Shown: one piece after another, positions 1-11,022 of the stretch
Numbering within the stretch: the stretch's first letter is position 1
Layout of the letters: each line of letters opens with the position of its first letter
NCBI GenBank assembly: GCA_014871385.1
Contig: CM026431.1
Location: forward strand, 14,107,094-14,171,093
Direction: 5' to 3'
Length of the DNA stretch: 64,000 bases
Origin: Ceratodon purpureus
Lineage: Eukaryota > Streptophyta > Bryopsida > Pseudoditrichales > Ditrichaceae
The notes under the pieces: generated by a model
Databases searched by the model: none
What the model was told of the DNA's origin: nothing
Seen by the model: the letters and a program-made list of their open reading frames with translations, nothing else
Translations under genes and position numbers: made by a program

Positions 1-792
1 AATGTAAGCCCGCGCCTAAAGAATGGGAATTCCAAGAAGTAGAAGACTTCCAACGATCCAAATTTCAAGGTCATGACTGCAACCTACATGAGAGAAGAAA
101 CAAAAAGAGTTTGAGAAGAAAAAGGAGGCTTGGACCATGGGGGCTCAAATTTCTTGGAAGAAGCTGGAGGAGAGACGGCTAGGAAAGAACCAACTCCTTC
201 TAAGTGTCATCAAGAATGCAAGGAAGTTGGAGGAGTTCCTCGAGGTGGATACTTTGCGCAAATGCACTCTAACTTACTTCTCCAAAGTTGAGAGCTCGCA
301 CGATTCTAATGACCTTGTTGACTTTGTGAGAAGAAATCCCCAAAATAACAAGAAAGCCACCAAAGCATTCCAATAGAGTTTTTTTAGTATGACACGTGGG
401 CCGTGGCAAAGGATTGAGTAGGTTAAAAAGGGTTTGGTGGCATCGTGCCAAAACTGTGAAGAACATGTAGGTGTAGACCTCTTCTCTTTCTTTAATTTTT
501 AACATTGTCTGCTTTTATGGTAAGAGCTTTACATATTCATCACTTCATGCACCAATTCGTTTTTTATATACGGTATCACTACGGGGGAGGAGAGGTGGAT
601 TGCAAGCCTTATTTGTATTTGAAGGCCAAGTTCTATGACACATGGAATGTGCCAAGAATGGATCGTGTGGAGGTTGCATGCGATGCATGTCGTGCAAAGC
701 ATGGCTTAAGCCGTGGTATCATGGTAAATAAAGAAGAAGGAAGTGAAGAAAACGAAGGTCAAGAAGATGTCTTTGAAGAATTAATGGAAAAA

Positions 793-839
<47 letters not shown>

Positions 840-1943
840 AAATAAAGATGAAGATGATGAAGAAGGACATGGAGGAGGTAGGCAAAGAAAGATAAGATTA
901 TACGCATTCGTCAAAGTTTTCGGTCCAAAATTGGATCCCACAATGGATGCGAATTTTTTATGCTCCTAGGCTCATGTGCTATTTCAATAGCTCTTCAAAA
1001 TGGGTATTGCAAAGAATAGGAATCTAAGGGCTTTGAAAACCAGAGATTTAATTGTTGTGCTCAAAACTATTTTGTGATGGGTATCGCCTGCAGTTCCTGT
1101 GATATTTCAAAACCTTCTCGTGATGGGTATTGCAAAACTGAAATTGGGCAAATGTAAGCCCGCGCCTAAAGAATGGGAATTCCAAGAAGTAGAAGACTTC
1201 CAACGATCCAAATTTCAAGGTCATGACTGCAACCTACATGAGAGAAGAAACAAAAAGAGTTTGAGAAGAAAAAGGAGGCTTGGACCATGGGGGCTCAAAT
1301 TTCTTGGAAGAAGCTGGAGGAGAGACGGCTAGGAAAGAACCAACTCCTTCTAAGTGTCATCAAGAATGCAAGGAAGTTGGAGGAGTTCCTCGAGGTGGAT
1401 ACTTTGCGCAAATGCACTCTAACTTACTTCTCCAAAGTTGAGAGCTCGCACAATTCTAATGACCTTGTTGACTTTGTGAGAAGAAATCCCCAAAATAACA
1501 AGAAAGCCACCAAAGCATTCCAATAGAGTTTTTTTAGTATGACACGTGGGCCGTGGCAAAGGATTGAGTAGGTTAAAAAGGGTTTGGTGGCATCGTGCCA
1601 AAACTGTGAAGAACATGTAGGTGTAGACCTCTTCTCTTTCTTTAATTTTTTAACATTGTCTGCTTTTATGGTAAGAGCTTTACATATTCATCACTTCATG
1701 CACCAATTCGTTTTTTATATACGGTATCACTACGGGGGAGGAGAGGTGGATTGCAAGCCTTATTTGTATTTGAAGGCCAAGTTCTATGACACATGGAATG
1801 TGCCAAGAATGGATCGTGTGGAGGTTGCATGCGATGCATGTCGTGCAAAGCATGGCTTAAGCCGTGGTATCATGGTAAATAAAGAAGAAGGAAGTGAAGA
1901 AAACGAAGGTCAAGAAGATGTCTTTGAAGAATTAATGGAAAAA

Positions 1944-1988
<45 letters not shown>

Positions 1989-3088
1989 AAATAAAGATGA
2001 AGATGATGAAGAAGGACATGGAGGAGGTAGGCAAAGAAAGATAAGATTATACGCATTCGTCAAAGTTTTCGGTCCAAAATTGGATCCCACAATGGATGCG
2101 AATTTTTTATGCTCCTAGGCTCATGTGCTATTTCAATAGCTCTTCAAAATGGGTATTGCAAAGAATAGGAATCTAAGGGCTTTGAAAACCAGAGATTTAA
2201 TTGTTGTGCTCAAAACTATTTTGTGATGGGTATCGCCTGCAGTTCCTGTGATATTTCAAAACCTTCTCGTGATGGGTATTGCAAAACTGAAATTGGGCAA
2301 ATGTAAGCCCGCGCCTAAAGAATGGGAATTCCAAGAAGTAGAAGACTTCCAACGATCCAAATTTCAAGGTCATGACTGCAACCTACATGAGAGAAGAAAC
2401 AAAAAGAGTTTGAGAAGAAAAAGGAGGCTTGGACCATGGGGGCTCAAATTTCTTGGAAGAAGCTGGAGGAGAGACGGCTAGGAAAGAACCAACTCCTTCT
2501 AAGTGTCATCAAGAATGCAAGGAAGTTGGAGGAGTTCCTCGAGGTGGATACTTTGCGCAAATGCACTCTAACTTACTTCTCCAAAGTTGAGAGCTCGCAC
2601 GATTCTAATGACCTTGTTGACTTTGTGAGAAGAAATCCCCAAAATAACAAGAAAGCCACCAAAGCATTCCAATAGAGTTTTTTTAGTATGACACGTGGGC
2701 CGTGGCAAAGGATTGAGTAGGTTAAAAAGGGTTTGGTGGCATCGTGCCAAAACTGTGAAGAACATGTAGGTGTAGACCTCTTCTCTTTCTTTAATTTTTT
2801 AACATTGTCTGCTTTTATGGTAAGAGCTTTACATATTCATCACTTCATGCACCAATTCGTTTTTTATATACGGTATCACTACGGGGGAGGAGAGGTGGAT
2901 TGCAAGCCTTATTTGTATTTGAAGGCCAAGTTCTATGACACATGGAATGTGCCAAGAATGGATCGTGTGGAGGTTGCATGCGATGCATGTCGTGCAAAGC
3001 ATGGCTTAAGCCGTGGTATCATGGTAAATAAAGAAGAAGGAAGTGAAGAAAACGAAGGTCAAGAAGAAGTCTTTGAAGAATTAATGGA

Positions 3089-3128
<40 letters not shown>

Positions 3129-3411
3129 AAATAAAGATGAAGATGATGAAGAAGGACATGGAGGAGGTAGGCAAAGAAAGATAAGATTATACGCATTCGT
3201 CAAAGTTTTCGGTCCAAAATTGGATCCCACAATGGATGCGAATTTTTTATGCTCCTAGGCTCATGTGCTATTTCAATAGCTCTTCAAAATGGGTATTGCA
3301 AAGAATAGGAATCTAAGGGCTTTGAAAACCAGAGATTTAATTGTTGTGCTCAAAACTATTTTGTGATGGGTATCGCCTGCAGTTCCTGTGATATTTCAAA
3401 ACCTTCTCGTG

Positions 3412-3621
3412 ATGGGTATTGCAAAACTGAAATTGGGCAAATGTAAGCCCGCGCCTAAAGAATGGGAATTCCAAGAAGTAGAAGACTTCCAACGATCCAA
3501 ATTTCAAGGTCATGACTGCAACCTACATGAGAGAAGAAACAAAAAGAGTTTGAGAAGAAAAAGGAGGCTTGGACCATGGGGGCTCAAATTTCTTGGAAGA
3601 AGCTGGAGGAGAGACGGCTAG
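3412..3621 (+). CDS. Hypothetical small basic ORF of the satellite (representative copy)
   Basis: This is the first of three ORFs repeated in every unit; the copy in the unit beginning near 3385 stands for all. From its first ATG it codes about 69 residues, rich in Lys and Arg, with the run RRNKKSLRRKRRLG in the second half. Its end overlaps the start of the next ORF in another frame. Two units (17767 and 22321) carry HKVEDF in place of QEVEDF. No domain is recognised. Conservation across units may only reflect recent amplification, so coding status is doubtful. Confidence 0.2.
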   Translation: MGIAKLKLGKCKPAPKEWEFQEVEDFQRSKFQGHDCNLHERRNKKSLRRKRRLGPWGLKFLGRSWRRDG

Positions 3622-3815
3622 GAAAGAACCAACTCCTTCTAAGTGTCATCAAGAATGCAAGGAAGTTGGAGGAGTTCCTCGAGGTGGATACTTTGCGCAA
3701 ATGCACTCTAACTTACTTCTCCAAAGTTGAGAGCTCGCACGATTCTAATGACCTTGTTGACTTTGTGAGAAGAAATCCCCAAAATAACAAGAAAGCCACC
3801 AAAGCATTCCAATAG
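3576..3815 (+). CDS. Hypothetical 79-aa ORF of the satellite (representative copy)
   Basis: This ORF starts at a real ATG in the context ACCATGG, close to the ideal eukaryotic start context, and codes 79 charged, probably helical residues. The length is the same in every unit. The only substitutions noted are KN/KY near residue 17 and HDSN/HNSN near residue 56. I see no signal peptide, membrane segment or known domain. The constant length is compatible with a real small protein, but equally with very recent copying. Transcription evidence would be needed to decide. Confidence 0.25.
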   Translation: MGAQISWKKLEERRLGKNQLLLSVIKNARKLEEFLEVDTLRKCTLTYFSKVESSHDSNDLVDFVRRNPQNNKKATKAFQ

Positions 3816-3956
3816 AGTTTTTTTAGTATGACACGTGGGCCGTGGCAAAGGATTGAGTAGGTTAAAAAGGGTTTGGTGGCATCGTGCCAAAACTGTGAAG
3901 AACATGTAGGTGTAGACCTCTTCTCTTTCTTTAATTTTTTAACATTGTCTGCTTTT

Positions 3957-4385
3957 ATGGTAAGAGCTTTACATATTCATCACTTCATGCACCAATTCGT
4001 TTTTTATATACGGTATCACTACGGGGGAGGAGAGGTGGATTGCAAGCCTTATTTGTATTTGAAGGCCAAGTTCTATGACACATGGAATGTGCCAAGAATG
4101 GATCGTGTGGAGGTTGCATGCGATGCATGTCGTGCAAAGCATGGCTTAAGCCGTGGTATCATGGTAAATAAAGAAGAAGGAAGTGAAGAAAACGAAGGTC
4201 AAGAAGACGTCTTTGAAGAATTAATGGAAAAACAAAAAAAAAAAAAAAAAAAAACAAATAAAGATGAAGATGATGAAGAAGGACATGGAGGAGGTAGGCA
4301 AAGAAAGATAAGATTATACGCATTCGTCAAAGTTTTCGGTCCAAAATTGGATCCCACAATGGATGCGAATTTTTTATGCTCCTAG
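3957..4385 (+). CDS. Hypothetical ORF with acidic and poly-lysine C-terminal region (representative copy)
   Basis: Counted from the first ATG, this copy codes about 142 residues. A Cys/His-containing middle section (VACDACRAKHG) is followed by an acidic segment (EEGSEENEG) and then a poly-Lys stretch encoded by the poly-A tract. In this unit the tract keeps the frame open into a second acidic stretch (KDEDDEE) and a stop at 4383-4385. In other units a different poly-A length shifts the frame, giving alternative tails or an immediate stop. I do not recognise the family. It could be a fragment of a once longer gene, because the last unit of the array carries a different, poly-A-free 3' end. Confidence 0.25.
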   Translation: MVRALHIHHFMHQFVFYIRYHYGGGEVDCKPYLYLKAKFYDTWNVPRMDRVEVACDACRAKHGLSRGIMVNKEEGSEENEGQEDVFEELMEKQKKKKKKTNKDEDDEEGHGGGRQRKIRLYAFVKVFGPKLDPTMDANFLCS

Positions 4386-5359
4386 GCTCATGTGCTATTT
4401 CAATAGCTCTTCAAAATGGGTATTGCAAAGAATAGGAATCTAAGGGCTTTGAAAACCAGAGATTTAATTGTTGTGCTCAAAACTATTTTGTGATGGGTAT
4501 CGCCTGCAGTTCCTGTGATATTTCAAAACCTTCTCGTGATGGGTATTGCAAAACTGAAATTGGGCAAATGTAAGCCCGCGCCTAAAGAATGGGAATTCCA
4601 AGAAGTAGAAGACTTCCAACGATCCAAATTTCAAGGTCATGACTGCAACCTACATGAGAGAAGAAACAAAAAGAGTTTGAGAAGAAAAAGGAGGCTTGGA
4701 CCATGGGGGCTCAAATTTCTTGGAAGAAGCTGGAGGAGAGACGGCTAGGAAAGAACCAACTCCTTCTAAGTGTCATCAAGAATGCAAGGAAGTTGGAGGA
4801 GTTCCTCGAGGTGGATACTTTGCGCAAATGCACTCTAACTTACTTCTCCAAAGTTGAGAGCTCGCACAATTCTAATGACCTTGTTGACTTTGTGAGAAGA
4901 AATCCCCAAAATAACAAGAAAGCCACCAAAGCATTCCAATAGAGTTTTTTTAGTATGACACGTGGGCCGTGGCAAAGGATTGAGTAGGTTAAAAAGGGTT
5001 TGGTGGCATCGTGCCAAAACTGTGAAGAACCTGTAGGTGTAGACCTCTTCTCTTTCTTTAATTTTTTAACATTGTCTGCTTTTATGGTAAGAGCTTTACA
5101 TATTCATCACTTCATGCACCAATTCGTTTTTTATATACGGTATCACTACGGGGGAGGAGAGGTGGATTGCAAGCCTTATTTGTATTTGAAGGCCAAGTTC
5201 TATGACACATGGAATGTGCCAAGAATGGATCGTGTGGAGGTTGCATGCGATGCATGTCGTGCAAAGCATGGCTTAAGCCGTGGTATCATGGTAAATAAAG
5301 AAGAAGGAAGTGAAGAAAACGAAGGTGAAGAAGAAGTCTTTGAAGAATTAATGGAAAAA

Positions 5360-5406
<47 letters not shown>

Positions 5407-5538
5407 AAGATGAAGATGATGAAGAAGGACATGGAGGAGGTAGGCAAAGAAAGATAAGATTATACGCATTCGTCAAAGTTTTCGGTCCAAAATTGGATCC
5501 CACAATGGATGCGAATTTTTTATGCTCCTAGGCTCATC

Positions 5539-5547
5539 TGCTATTTC
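5539..5547. repeat. Left copy of target-site duplication
   Basis: TGCTATTTC lies immediately before the inserted element. The identical 9 bp lies immediately after it at 16498-16506, and intact satellite units carry this sequence once (CATGTGCTATTTCAATAG). The duplication can be read as 8, 9 or 10 bp: a shared C/G at the element ends makes the border ambiguous, and base 5538 is C where the right flank and intact units have G. Confidence 0.9.
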
Positions 5548-5596
5548 GAGGGAAGTTACCATGCGTGCTGCGAGCGGCGAGCGGAGAGCGGCGAGC
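5548..5596 (+). repeat. Left terminal inverted repeat of the MULE
   Basis: It starts GAGGGA and contains ATGCGTGCT and CGAGCGGCGAGCGG; it matches the reverse complement of 16496-16448 without gaps. Most mismatches are in positions 7-13, next to the outermost six bases. Further imperfect GCGAGC blocks continue to about 5610. Confidence 0.9.
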
Positions 5597-6310
5597 ACAG
5601 AATGGCGAGCACAGAATTTACCTTGATCAAAATTTTCAATACTAATAATACCCCTATAACCGCGGGAAAATAGGGAAATATGGCATTTTTGTAGGTACTT
5701 TTTTAAGAAAAATGTGTGTAATTCCGTGGATTTCTGGGTTAAAATCACTTCAGTTTATTACGTTTCTATGAAAAGGTTTAAATTAGGGCTGATGTCTTGA
5801 TGACGTCATGCATATATTTTGTTAGATTTGTCATGGGTTTAGGCAAGATACAATGATCAGGCGTTGAGTTTTAGATCAAAAAAATAATTCTTTCATAGAA
5901 TTATGTAATTGCACAAAGGAAAAAACAAATTTCACAGAACATGAAGGAGGCAAGGTCTGAAAACTTCCTAGAATATTTCAAAGCTCGTGTACAATAATTT
6001 AATTGCTGAAACCAAGATATACCTTGTCAGAGTCCTTGTCTTCATCGAAGATTACTCCGTCTTCCTACGCAGCGAAACTTCTTCATTCGAGTGATACAAG
6101 TAAGAGATTCTCATCACGAAACAACAGTTGGGTTCCACAGAAGGAGGCGATTCTTTGTTTCTTGAGCTTGTTTCTAGGTGGCGTATTAGGATAGTGACAC
6201 AAGCCCCGGCATTCTGTGCTGTATGCGAAGGTAGCGTACGAGTTTGGGTAAGTAAATGTGCAAGCTTGCGTGGAACGTTTTAAGACAACAACAATTTAGT
6301 GTCTTGCGCG
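5597..6310. other. MULE subterminal region, no gene recognised
   Basis: This stretch holds extra GGCGAGCACAGAAT copies just inside the terminal repeat and a block (CCCCTATAACCGCGGG, about 5651) with an inverted counterpart near 16290. The rest is AT-rich. Open frames here are short and show no coding character that I can recognise. Confidence 0.6.
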
Positions 6311-6748
6311 ATGCAGAAGGTGCGTAATGCGGCGTCAAGGAGGACAAGAGTCGTTGTGGGTTTGGCCACCAAGGCACCGGCGAGTTATGAGGAGCTGCGG
6401 CCCTGGCTGGTGGAGGTGGAGCGGGCCAGGGAACGAGGCATGGACCTGCCGCCGTTTAGGCACATCGGACGCCTCCATGTTGGTGATGGTGAATGGCGGT
6501 GGACAGTGCTCTGTACCAATGAGCTTCTCCGTATCATAGACCAGTCCCTTATCCCGTATCCCTTGGCCTCCACCGCCGTTGAGAATCCAGTTGTTCAGCT
6601 GTCCGAAGTGATCATATCGGATGGCGAAAATTGCTGGTTTAGGGTACCGACAAGAGTTGGACTGTATATCCCCCGAAGGATTATTACTCTAACAAATAGG
6701 CAACTAGTGGGGTGTTTGAATGCGGTAAAGGACTCCAGAGGATTGTAG
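6311..6748 (+). CDS. Hypothetical 145-aa protein inside the MULE
   Basis: The ORF from the ATG at 6311 is GC-richer than its surroundings and codes about 145 residues with a basic N terminus (ASRRTRVVV). I do not recognise a family. Its C-terminal part (SDGENCWFRVP, then LYIPRR) loosely resembles VDGTRKTVKIP, then VHVPER, in the decayed minus-strand exon at 7168-7840, which may mean a shared module. It could be an intact element gene, an exon of a longer one, or captured host sequence. An alternative upstream start at GTG 6299 is less likely. Confidence 0.4.
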   Translation: MQKVRNAASRRTRVVVGLATKAPASYEELRPWLVEVERARERGMDLPPFRHIGRLHVGDGEWRWTVLCTNELLRIIDQSLIPYPLASTAVENPVVQLSEVIISDGENCWFRVPTRVGLYIPRRIITLTNRQLVGCLNAVKDSRGL

Positions 6749-7167
6749 AGGAAAGAACCTGTCTTTGTATGTTTAGCAAGGACAGATATTCTTGCCTGAC
6801 CTTGTGTCTGGGTTTCTTCGAAGAATAACACCTGAGCTTGGAATTATAAAAAAAGATTACTCTTTGTTATGTAAGTTTTTTTAGTTATGGGTCTCTTCTG
6901 AGAACAAATGATGTTTGTATTATGAAAACAAAAGATTAACATTTAAAGAAATTTCTAATAGTTATGGGAGTCTCAGAATAATAGATGAGATTGGTATCAT
7001 GGAAGAGGTTATCGACCTTTAAAGATTAATTAAAGTATTCATATTTACGAACTATTACTAAGAGTGTTTTGAGTATAATTTTAAAATGAGAGGAATCAAA
7101 ATAATATGAAATGGTCAACGTTTTTCGTTTAATTAATATATTAGAAAAGCCTCTAGCTCATAAAATT
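6749..7167. other. AT-rich spacer inside the MULE
   Basis: No open frame of note, repeat or RNA gene is seen. The sequence separates the plus-strand ORF from the 3' end of the minus-strand pseudogene. Confidence 0.6.
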
Positions 7168-7840
7168 TCAAAGTTCCGTATGCTGTAGTTTTGGACGCTT
7201 TGCTGGTTGATCTTCATCGTCAGGTTCTCTTGTCCGCTTCCGTATTGGAACCCAGTCAAATCGTTTTTCCCAAATTGATCCGGTTTGTCCACATCCAACT
7301 CGATACAGCCAAATCCCTTCATTATCTGCTTTCCATGCGCAATCTATACACTCGATAGGCATTGAAACGTGGTTTAGCAGAGGAGGTGTCGATATTTTAA
7401 TATCTCTACGATAAGCCATAGCCCCTAGGTCTTTAAAATAGCATATCCAAGTCGAACTCAGTAAATGTTCATTGGTGCGTCGATTTAAGGATATTCGAAA
7501 AAAAACGTTCCGGTACATGTACTCGAAGGCCTCTAGGAATTTTCACAGTTTTCCTTGTGCCATCTACAACTCCATATGTAAGCATTAATTCATCATCCAG
7601 ATCATTAAAAATAGACACCCTATACTCTGCCAGATGTTCGAGGTGGTCCTCGTCCTCCTTCCAATGCCCAAATAGCTTAAACTGATGTCTACCGCTAAAA
7701 GGATGGAACTGAGAAACATACAAACCATCTCGTTCAATATTCCATCGACACAAATATGTATCAGGGCTGGGACCTTGTTTACAGATAGGGCAGTGCCAAA
7801 GGGTGGGGGCCAGTGGTACCCGCATGAGCCTCGGGTTCAT
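7168..7840 (-). pseudogene. Frameshifted terminal exon of an element gene, Cys-containing
   Basis: Read on the minus strand, the frame opens with a CPIC...YLC cysteine pattern (HCPICKQGPSPDTYLC), continues to VHVPERFF, and then must change frame to continue with RISLNRRTNEHLL and a basic tail (KRTREPDDEDQPAKRPK). The break lies in a run of eight A at 7498-7505, a typical site of a one-base slip. It probably forms the 3' part of the gene whose earlier exons lie at 7993-9375, but the joining splice is not clear because a palindromic repeat sits between them. No family is recognised. Confidence 0.5.
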
Positions 7841-7879
7841 GCGGGCGAAGGAGCAGCAGAGACATTCTGCCCTTCTCTC

Positions 7880-7965
7880 GCATAAGCCAACCGCTCATAC
7901 AGCACAGACATTCTGCCCCTTAGCTCTGCCGTCAACGGCAGTGGTTTTGAGGGGCATTAAATTGA
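7880..7965. repeat. Isolated palindromic repeat with TGCCGTCAACGGCA core
   Basis: The core (CTGCCGTCAACGGCAG, about 7925-7940) is flanked by further complementary arms (TTCTGCCCCTTAG on one side, TTTTGAGGGGCA on the other). It belongs to the family amplified at 9.5-12.6 kb. It sits within what should be the 3' part of the minus-strand gene, so it may be a later insertion there. Confidence 0.7.
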
Positions 7966-7992
7966 ATCTTGAAAAGAAGTGAAATAACTTAC

Positions 7993-9375
7993 TTGAGCCT
8001 ACCAAGTGGCCTTATGGAGCCATGGAGGAAATACAACGTCGGCGAAGTTAGGCTTCGGAAACTTATACGCATCCCAAATCGCTAGAGAAGAGTTCCACCT
8101 CTGGAGCCACTTGATCATCATCGGCGTGGGCATTGCTGAAGTTGCCAACATCCAGAGCTTCTCCTGTTGCATCTCAGGCTTATCAAATTTTTCGTAATGT
8201 AGTTTTACCTCCTCCAGAAACGCCGCTGTGTGCTTTGGATCTGCAACCGGCAAATACTTCCTTAGCTCCCCAATAAGCTTGTCCTCCACTGCTTTAACTG
8301 CCTAGGCAACCCACTCCTCGGTAGAGCGCTCGGTCCATTGCTCAAGGTCTGGGTGTTTGATCTGAAATCTCTCCTGAGCAGCATGTGCGGCTTCTCCTAG
8401 CTCTTGCTAAATTCACACAAAATTGTGAAAGTTATTCAACACGATAATAAAACGGTATTCAATCAAAGGCATTGCCGCGGCTAAGGAGCGCATACCTGAT
8501 AAAGCACTGTGCATAAGGCTTCAACCGAGAGTGTGTACCAAGTCCTCTTCTTCCCGGTCTGTTTCTTCTTAGTTGCTTCCAGAACCGACTGCGGTACTAG
8601 ACCCTCAAAGTAAGAGATTGGCTAAGGAGCTATGTTTTGGACGCGGTACAGTTTGTGGACAAGATTAGTTGACACATGCGATTTCTGATTCCTCCTGAAC
8701 ATGTAGAAAATCCGGTTAATTAGCACTCTCTAAAAAAGAAGACAAATCATATCAAAGATTAAAAATCAAAGATCCCTCACCAGGTAACTTCGTGTAACGC
8801 GGTCAAGGCGGAGGGTACGTCCCCTCTCGGATCGAGAATTACACTTTCCATCCTGTAATGCCAATTGATATCTCCCGCATGATACTCCTCAATAATCGGC
8901 TTCCAGGCCTGCAACCTACGGTAACCATCCCATACCATGAACATCTTGTTCGAAAATATCAGGAAGTCCTCATCTTTGCGCAAGCTCTGCTCGAAGTCGT
9001 CATTAACCTCCCTCTATTCCTTGGACCAGGAGGCTTCGATAGCCGGGGTGACTTCTGAAGTATGCCCATGGTTGTCTTCAAGGGCAACATAAAAATATCC
9101 ATTACCCTCCATGTAACCATCCCTGACAAAATGGGCAGCAAGGTTGTTCACATCATTCTTCAGGAAAGGGCAAACCACCGGCAGTGACACCATACGACAA
9201 AGAGGTATGAAGAGTCGATCCTTTGGCTTTGGCTGCCACTTCAATTTCTTGAATTGAGATGCGGTGATCACTGATTCCTGGTTGACAAGATCATACAACT
9301 TCTGCTTGAGTCCTCGGTCCGATAAGCGAACTGCAACACGAGGTCCATTGAGGTAATCAGAACATCGTTAAGCCC
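7993..9375 (-). pseudogene. Decayed multi-exon element gene with ParB/sulfiredoxin-like DG(x)xR motif
   Basis: Three minus-strand exons can be traced: about 9375-8781, 8694-8496 and 8406-7993. All have GT-AG borders and matching phases (W is split between exons one and two; exon three starts on a codon). The reading frame survives except for four stops, all TAG: 9014-9016, 8622-8624, 8302-8304 and 7999-8001. The first exon contains VWDGYRRLQAW, which resembles the DGxHR motif of ParB/sulfiredoxin-fold proteins with Tyr for the His-preceding residue and Arg for His. The third exon contains WLQRWNSSLAIWDAYKFP. The gene probably came with the transposon. Preserved splice phases argue that it was functional until recently. 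The function and the ParB link are inferences. Confidence 0.6.
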
Positions 9376-9477
9376 AATTCATGCACAACCCAATCTCATG
9401 CCCGGAACATGCGCAATCCGATTGCAAAACAAATATCATCAGAAAAGGTATAGGTAGGCCCATTGCAATATTGAAAG

Positions 9478-10990
9478 CACTGCAAATGCAGTACCGTTAA
9501 CGGCACTCCTTTTGCAGTGCATTATTCATGGAAGTAAGTCACCTTCATCACCGAGCTTCTTGACAAGGCTCGGTCAAGAAGGTTTTGCTCTACCATTTAA
9601 AAGCCACAGCAAAAGCAATGCCGTTAACGACACTGCTTTTGCAATGCCTTCTAGATTGCACGGGGCCAACCTATACTGCAGAGACTGTTAACCGGAGATT
9701 CCTTATCTCCCCCTTCTTTTTACCTACCAGTTATTTTCCCTTTGTTAACTCTCGCAGTTTTACCCCTGTAACTTCAAAACAGTCATCCAGTAACTTGGAT
9801 GAACTCTGTCCAGCCGACTGGATGACCTCTATCCAGCCGACTGGATGAATACTGCTTGGTTTAAGAGGCAGGATTAGGGTTTTGAGTAATCATTCCAGAC
9901 TAGAGCAGTTAGAGTTAGAGGAGTCTGAGAGCCATTAGAGGCCGCTGTACCATGATTATGGGCTGTTTGACTCATTAATTGCAGTTTTGACTGTTTTCTT
10001 CACTTGTATTGTATGTTTCCAGCTTGTTATGAGGGTTTGGAGTACTTGGATGTGTTGGGTTTTCTAGGGTTTTGATGGGTTTATAGAGTTAGGGTTTGGT
10101 TGATAAATCCTCCCTCTATCAGAGACTTATGACAAATTCGGCGGTATAGGTTGGATCTCTCCAATAAAGAAAGCACAGCAAAAGTAGTGCCGTTAACAGC
10201 ACTGCCTTTGCGGGGCCTATAAGATGGCACAGAGTCACCTTCGTCACCGAAGCCTGGTAATGAAGGTGACTCTATGCAATCCAAAAGGCACTCCAAAAGC
10301 AGTGCCGTTAACGGCACTGCTTTTGCAGTGCCTTCTAGGTGCCACACAGCCTACCTTCATCACCAAGCTTCTTGATAAGGCACTGATGAAGGTGGGCTGT
10401 GAGCCATCTAAAAGACACTGCAAAAGCAGTGCCGTTAACGGCACTGCTTTTGCACTGCCTTCCAGATGGCATATAGTCTTCTTCATCACCAATCCTTGTC
10501 AAGAAGGTTGGTGACGAAGATCGGCTCCATGCCATTCTGAAGGCACTGAAAAAGCAGTGCCGTTAACGGCACTGCTTTTTCAATGCCTTCGGAATGGCAT
10601 AGAGCCCATCTTCGTCACCGACCTAGTCAAGAAGCTCGGAGATGAAGATGGGCTTCTGCCATCCGAAAGGCACTCCAAAAGCAGTGCCGTTAACGGCACT
10701 GCATTTTCAGTGCCTTTGGAATGGCATCGAGCCCATCTTCGTCACCGACCTTGTCAAGAAGCTCGGAGATGAAGATGGGCTTTTGCCATCCAAAAGGCAC
10801 TCCAAAAGCACTGCCGTTAACGGCACTGCTTTTTCAGTGCCTTCGGAATGGTTAAAGCCCATCTTCATCACCGACCTTGTCAAGAAGCTCAGAGATGAAG
10901 ATGGGCTTTTGCCATCCGAAAGGCACTCGAAAAGCAGTGCCGTTAACGGCACTGCTTTTTTAGTGCCTTCGGAATGGTCAAAGCCCATCT
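9478..10990. repeat. Palindrome array, ~126-bp period, core GTGCCGTTAACGGCAC
   Basis: GTTAAC centres lie at 9496, 9623, 10192, 10307, 10434, 10562, 10689, 10816 and 10942, so the later copies are 115-128 bp apart. Around each centre an arm of about 22 bp is nearly perfectly self-complementary (GCACTGCAAAAGCAGTGCC and its complement). The spacer between two centres is itself an inverted repeat: AGCCCATCTTCGTC...CCGA pairs with TCGG.GATGAAGATGGGCT around a TTGTCAAGAAGC loop. Each unit is therefore two hairpins end to end. Overlapping open frames on both strands translate to recurring SAVNGTAF and AVPLTALL peptides. These follow from the palindromes and are not taken as genes. Confidence 0.92.
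9650..10140. other. Unique spacer within the palindrome array
   Basis: About 490 bp separate the two left palindromes from the main cluster. A short direct repeat (CCAGCCGACTGGATGA, about 9809-9848) is present. No gene is recognised. Confidence 0.5.
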
Positions 10991-11022
10991 TCGTCTCCGA
11001 TCGTCGTCAAAAAGGGAGCGAA

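Larger units (their letters stand above)
1..5547. repeat. Left part of ~1.14-kb tandem satellite array (about 4.8 units)
   Basis: Near-identical units follow head to tail. The same landmark (CCTGTGATATTTC) recurs at about 1096, 2245, 3385 and 4512, giving periods of 1149, 1140 and 1127 bp; the window opens inside a further unit. Period differences come mostly from a poly-A tract of about 21-45 A near the unit's end. Each unit holds a small basic ORF, an ORF starting in a strong ACCATGG context, a longer ORF ending in the poly-A (poly-Lys) tract, and an ACACGTGG G-box-like site. Units at 1, 2436 and 3576 share a variant reading HDSN where most others read HNSN. The unit at 4515 reads EEPVG and is the one broken by the transposon at 5548. 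I do not recognise the repeat family; it is not rDNA. Confidence 0.95.
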
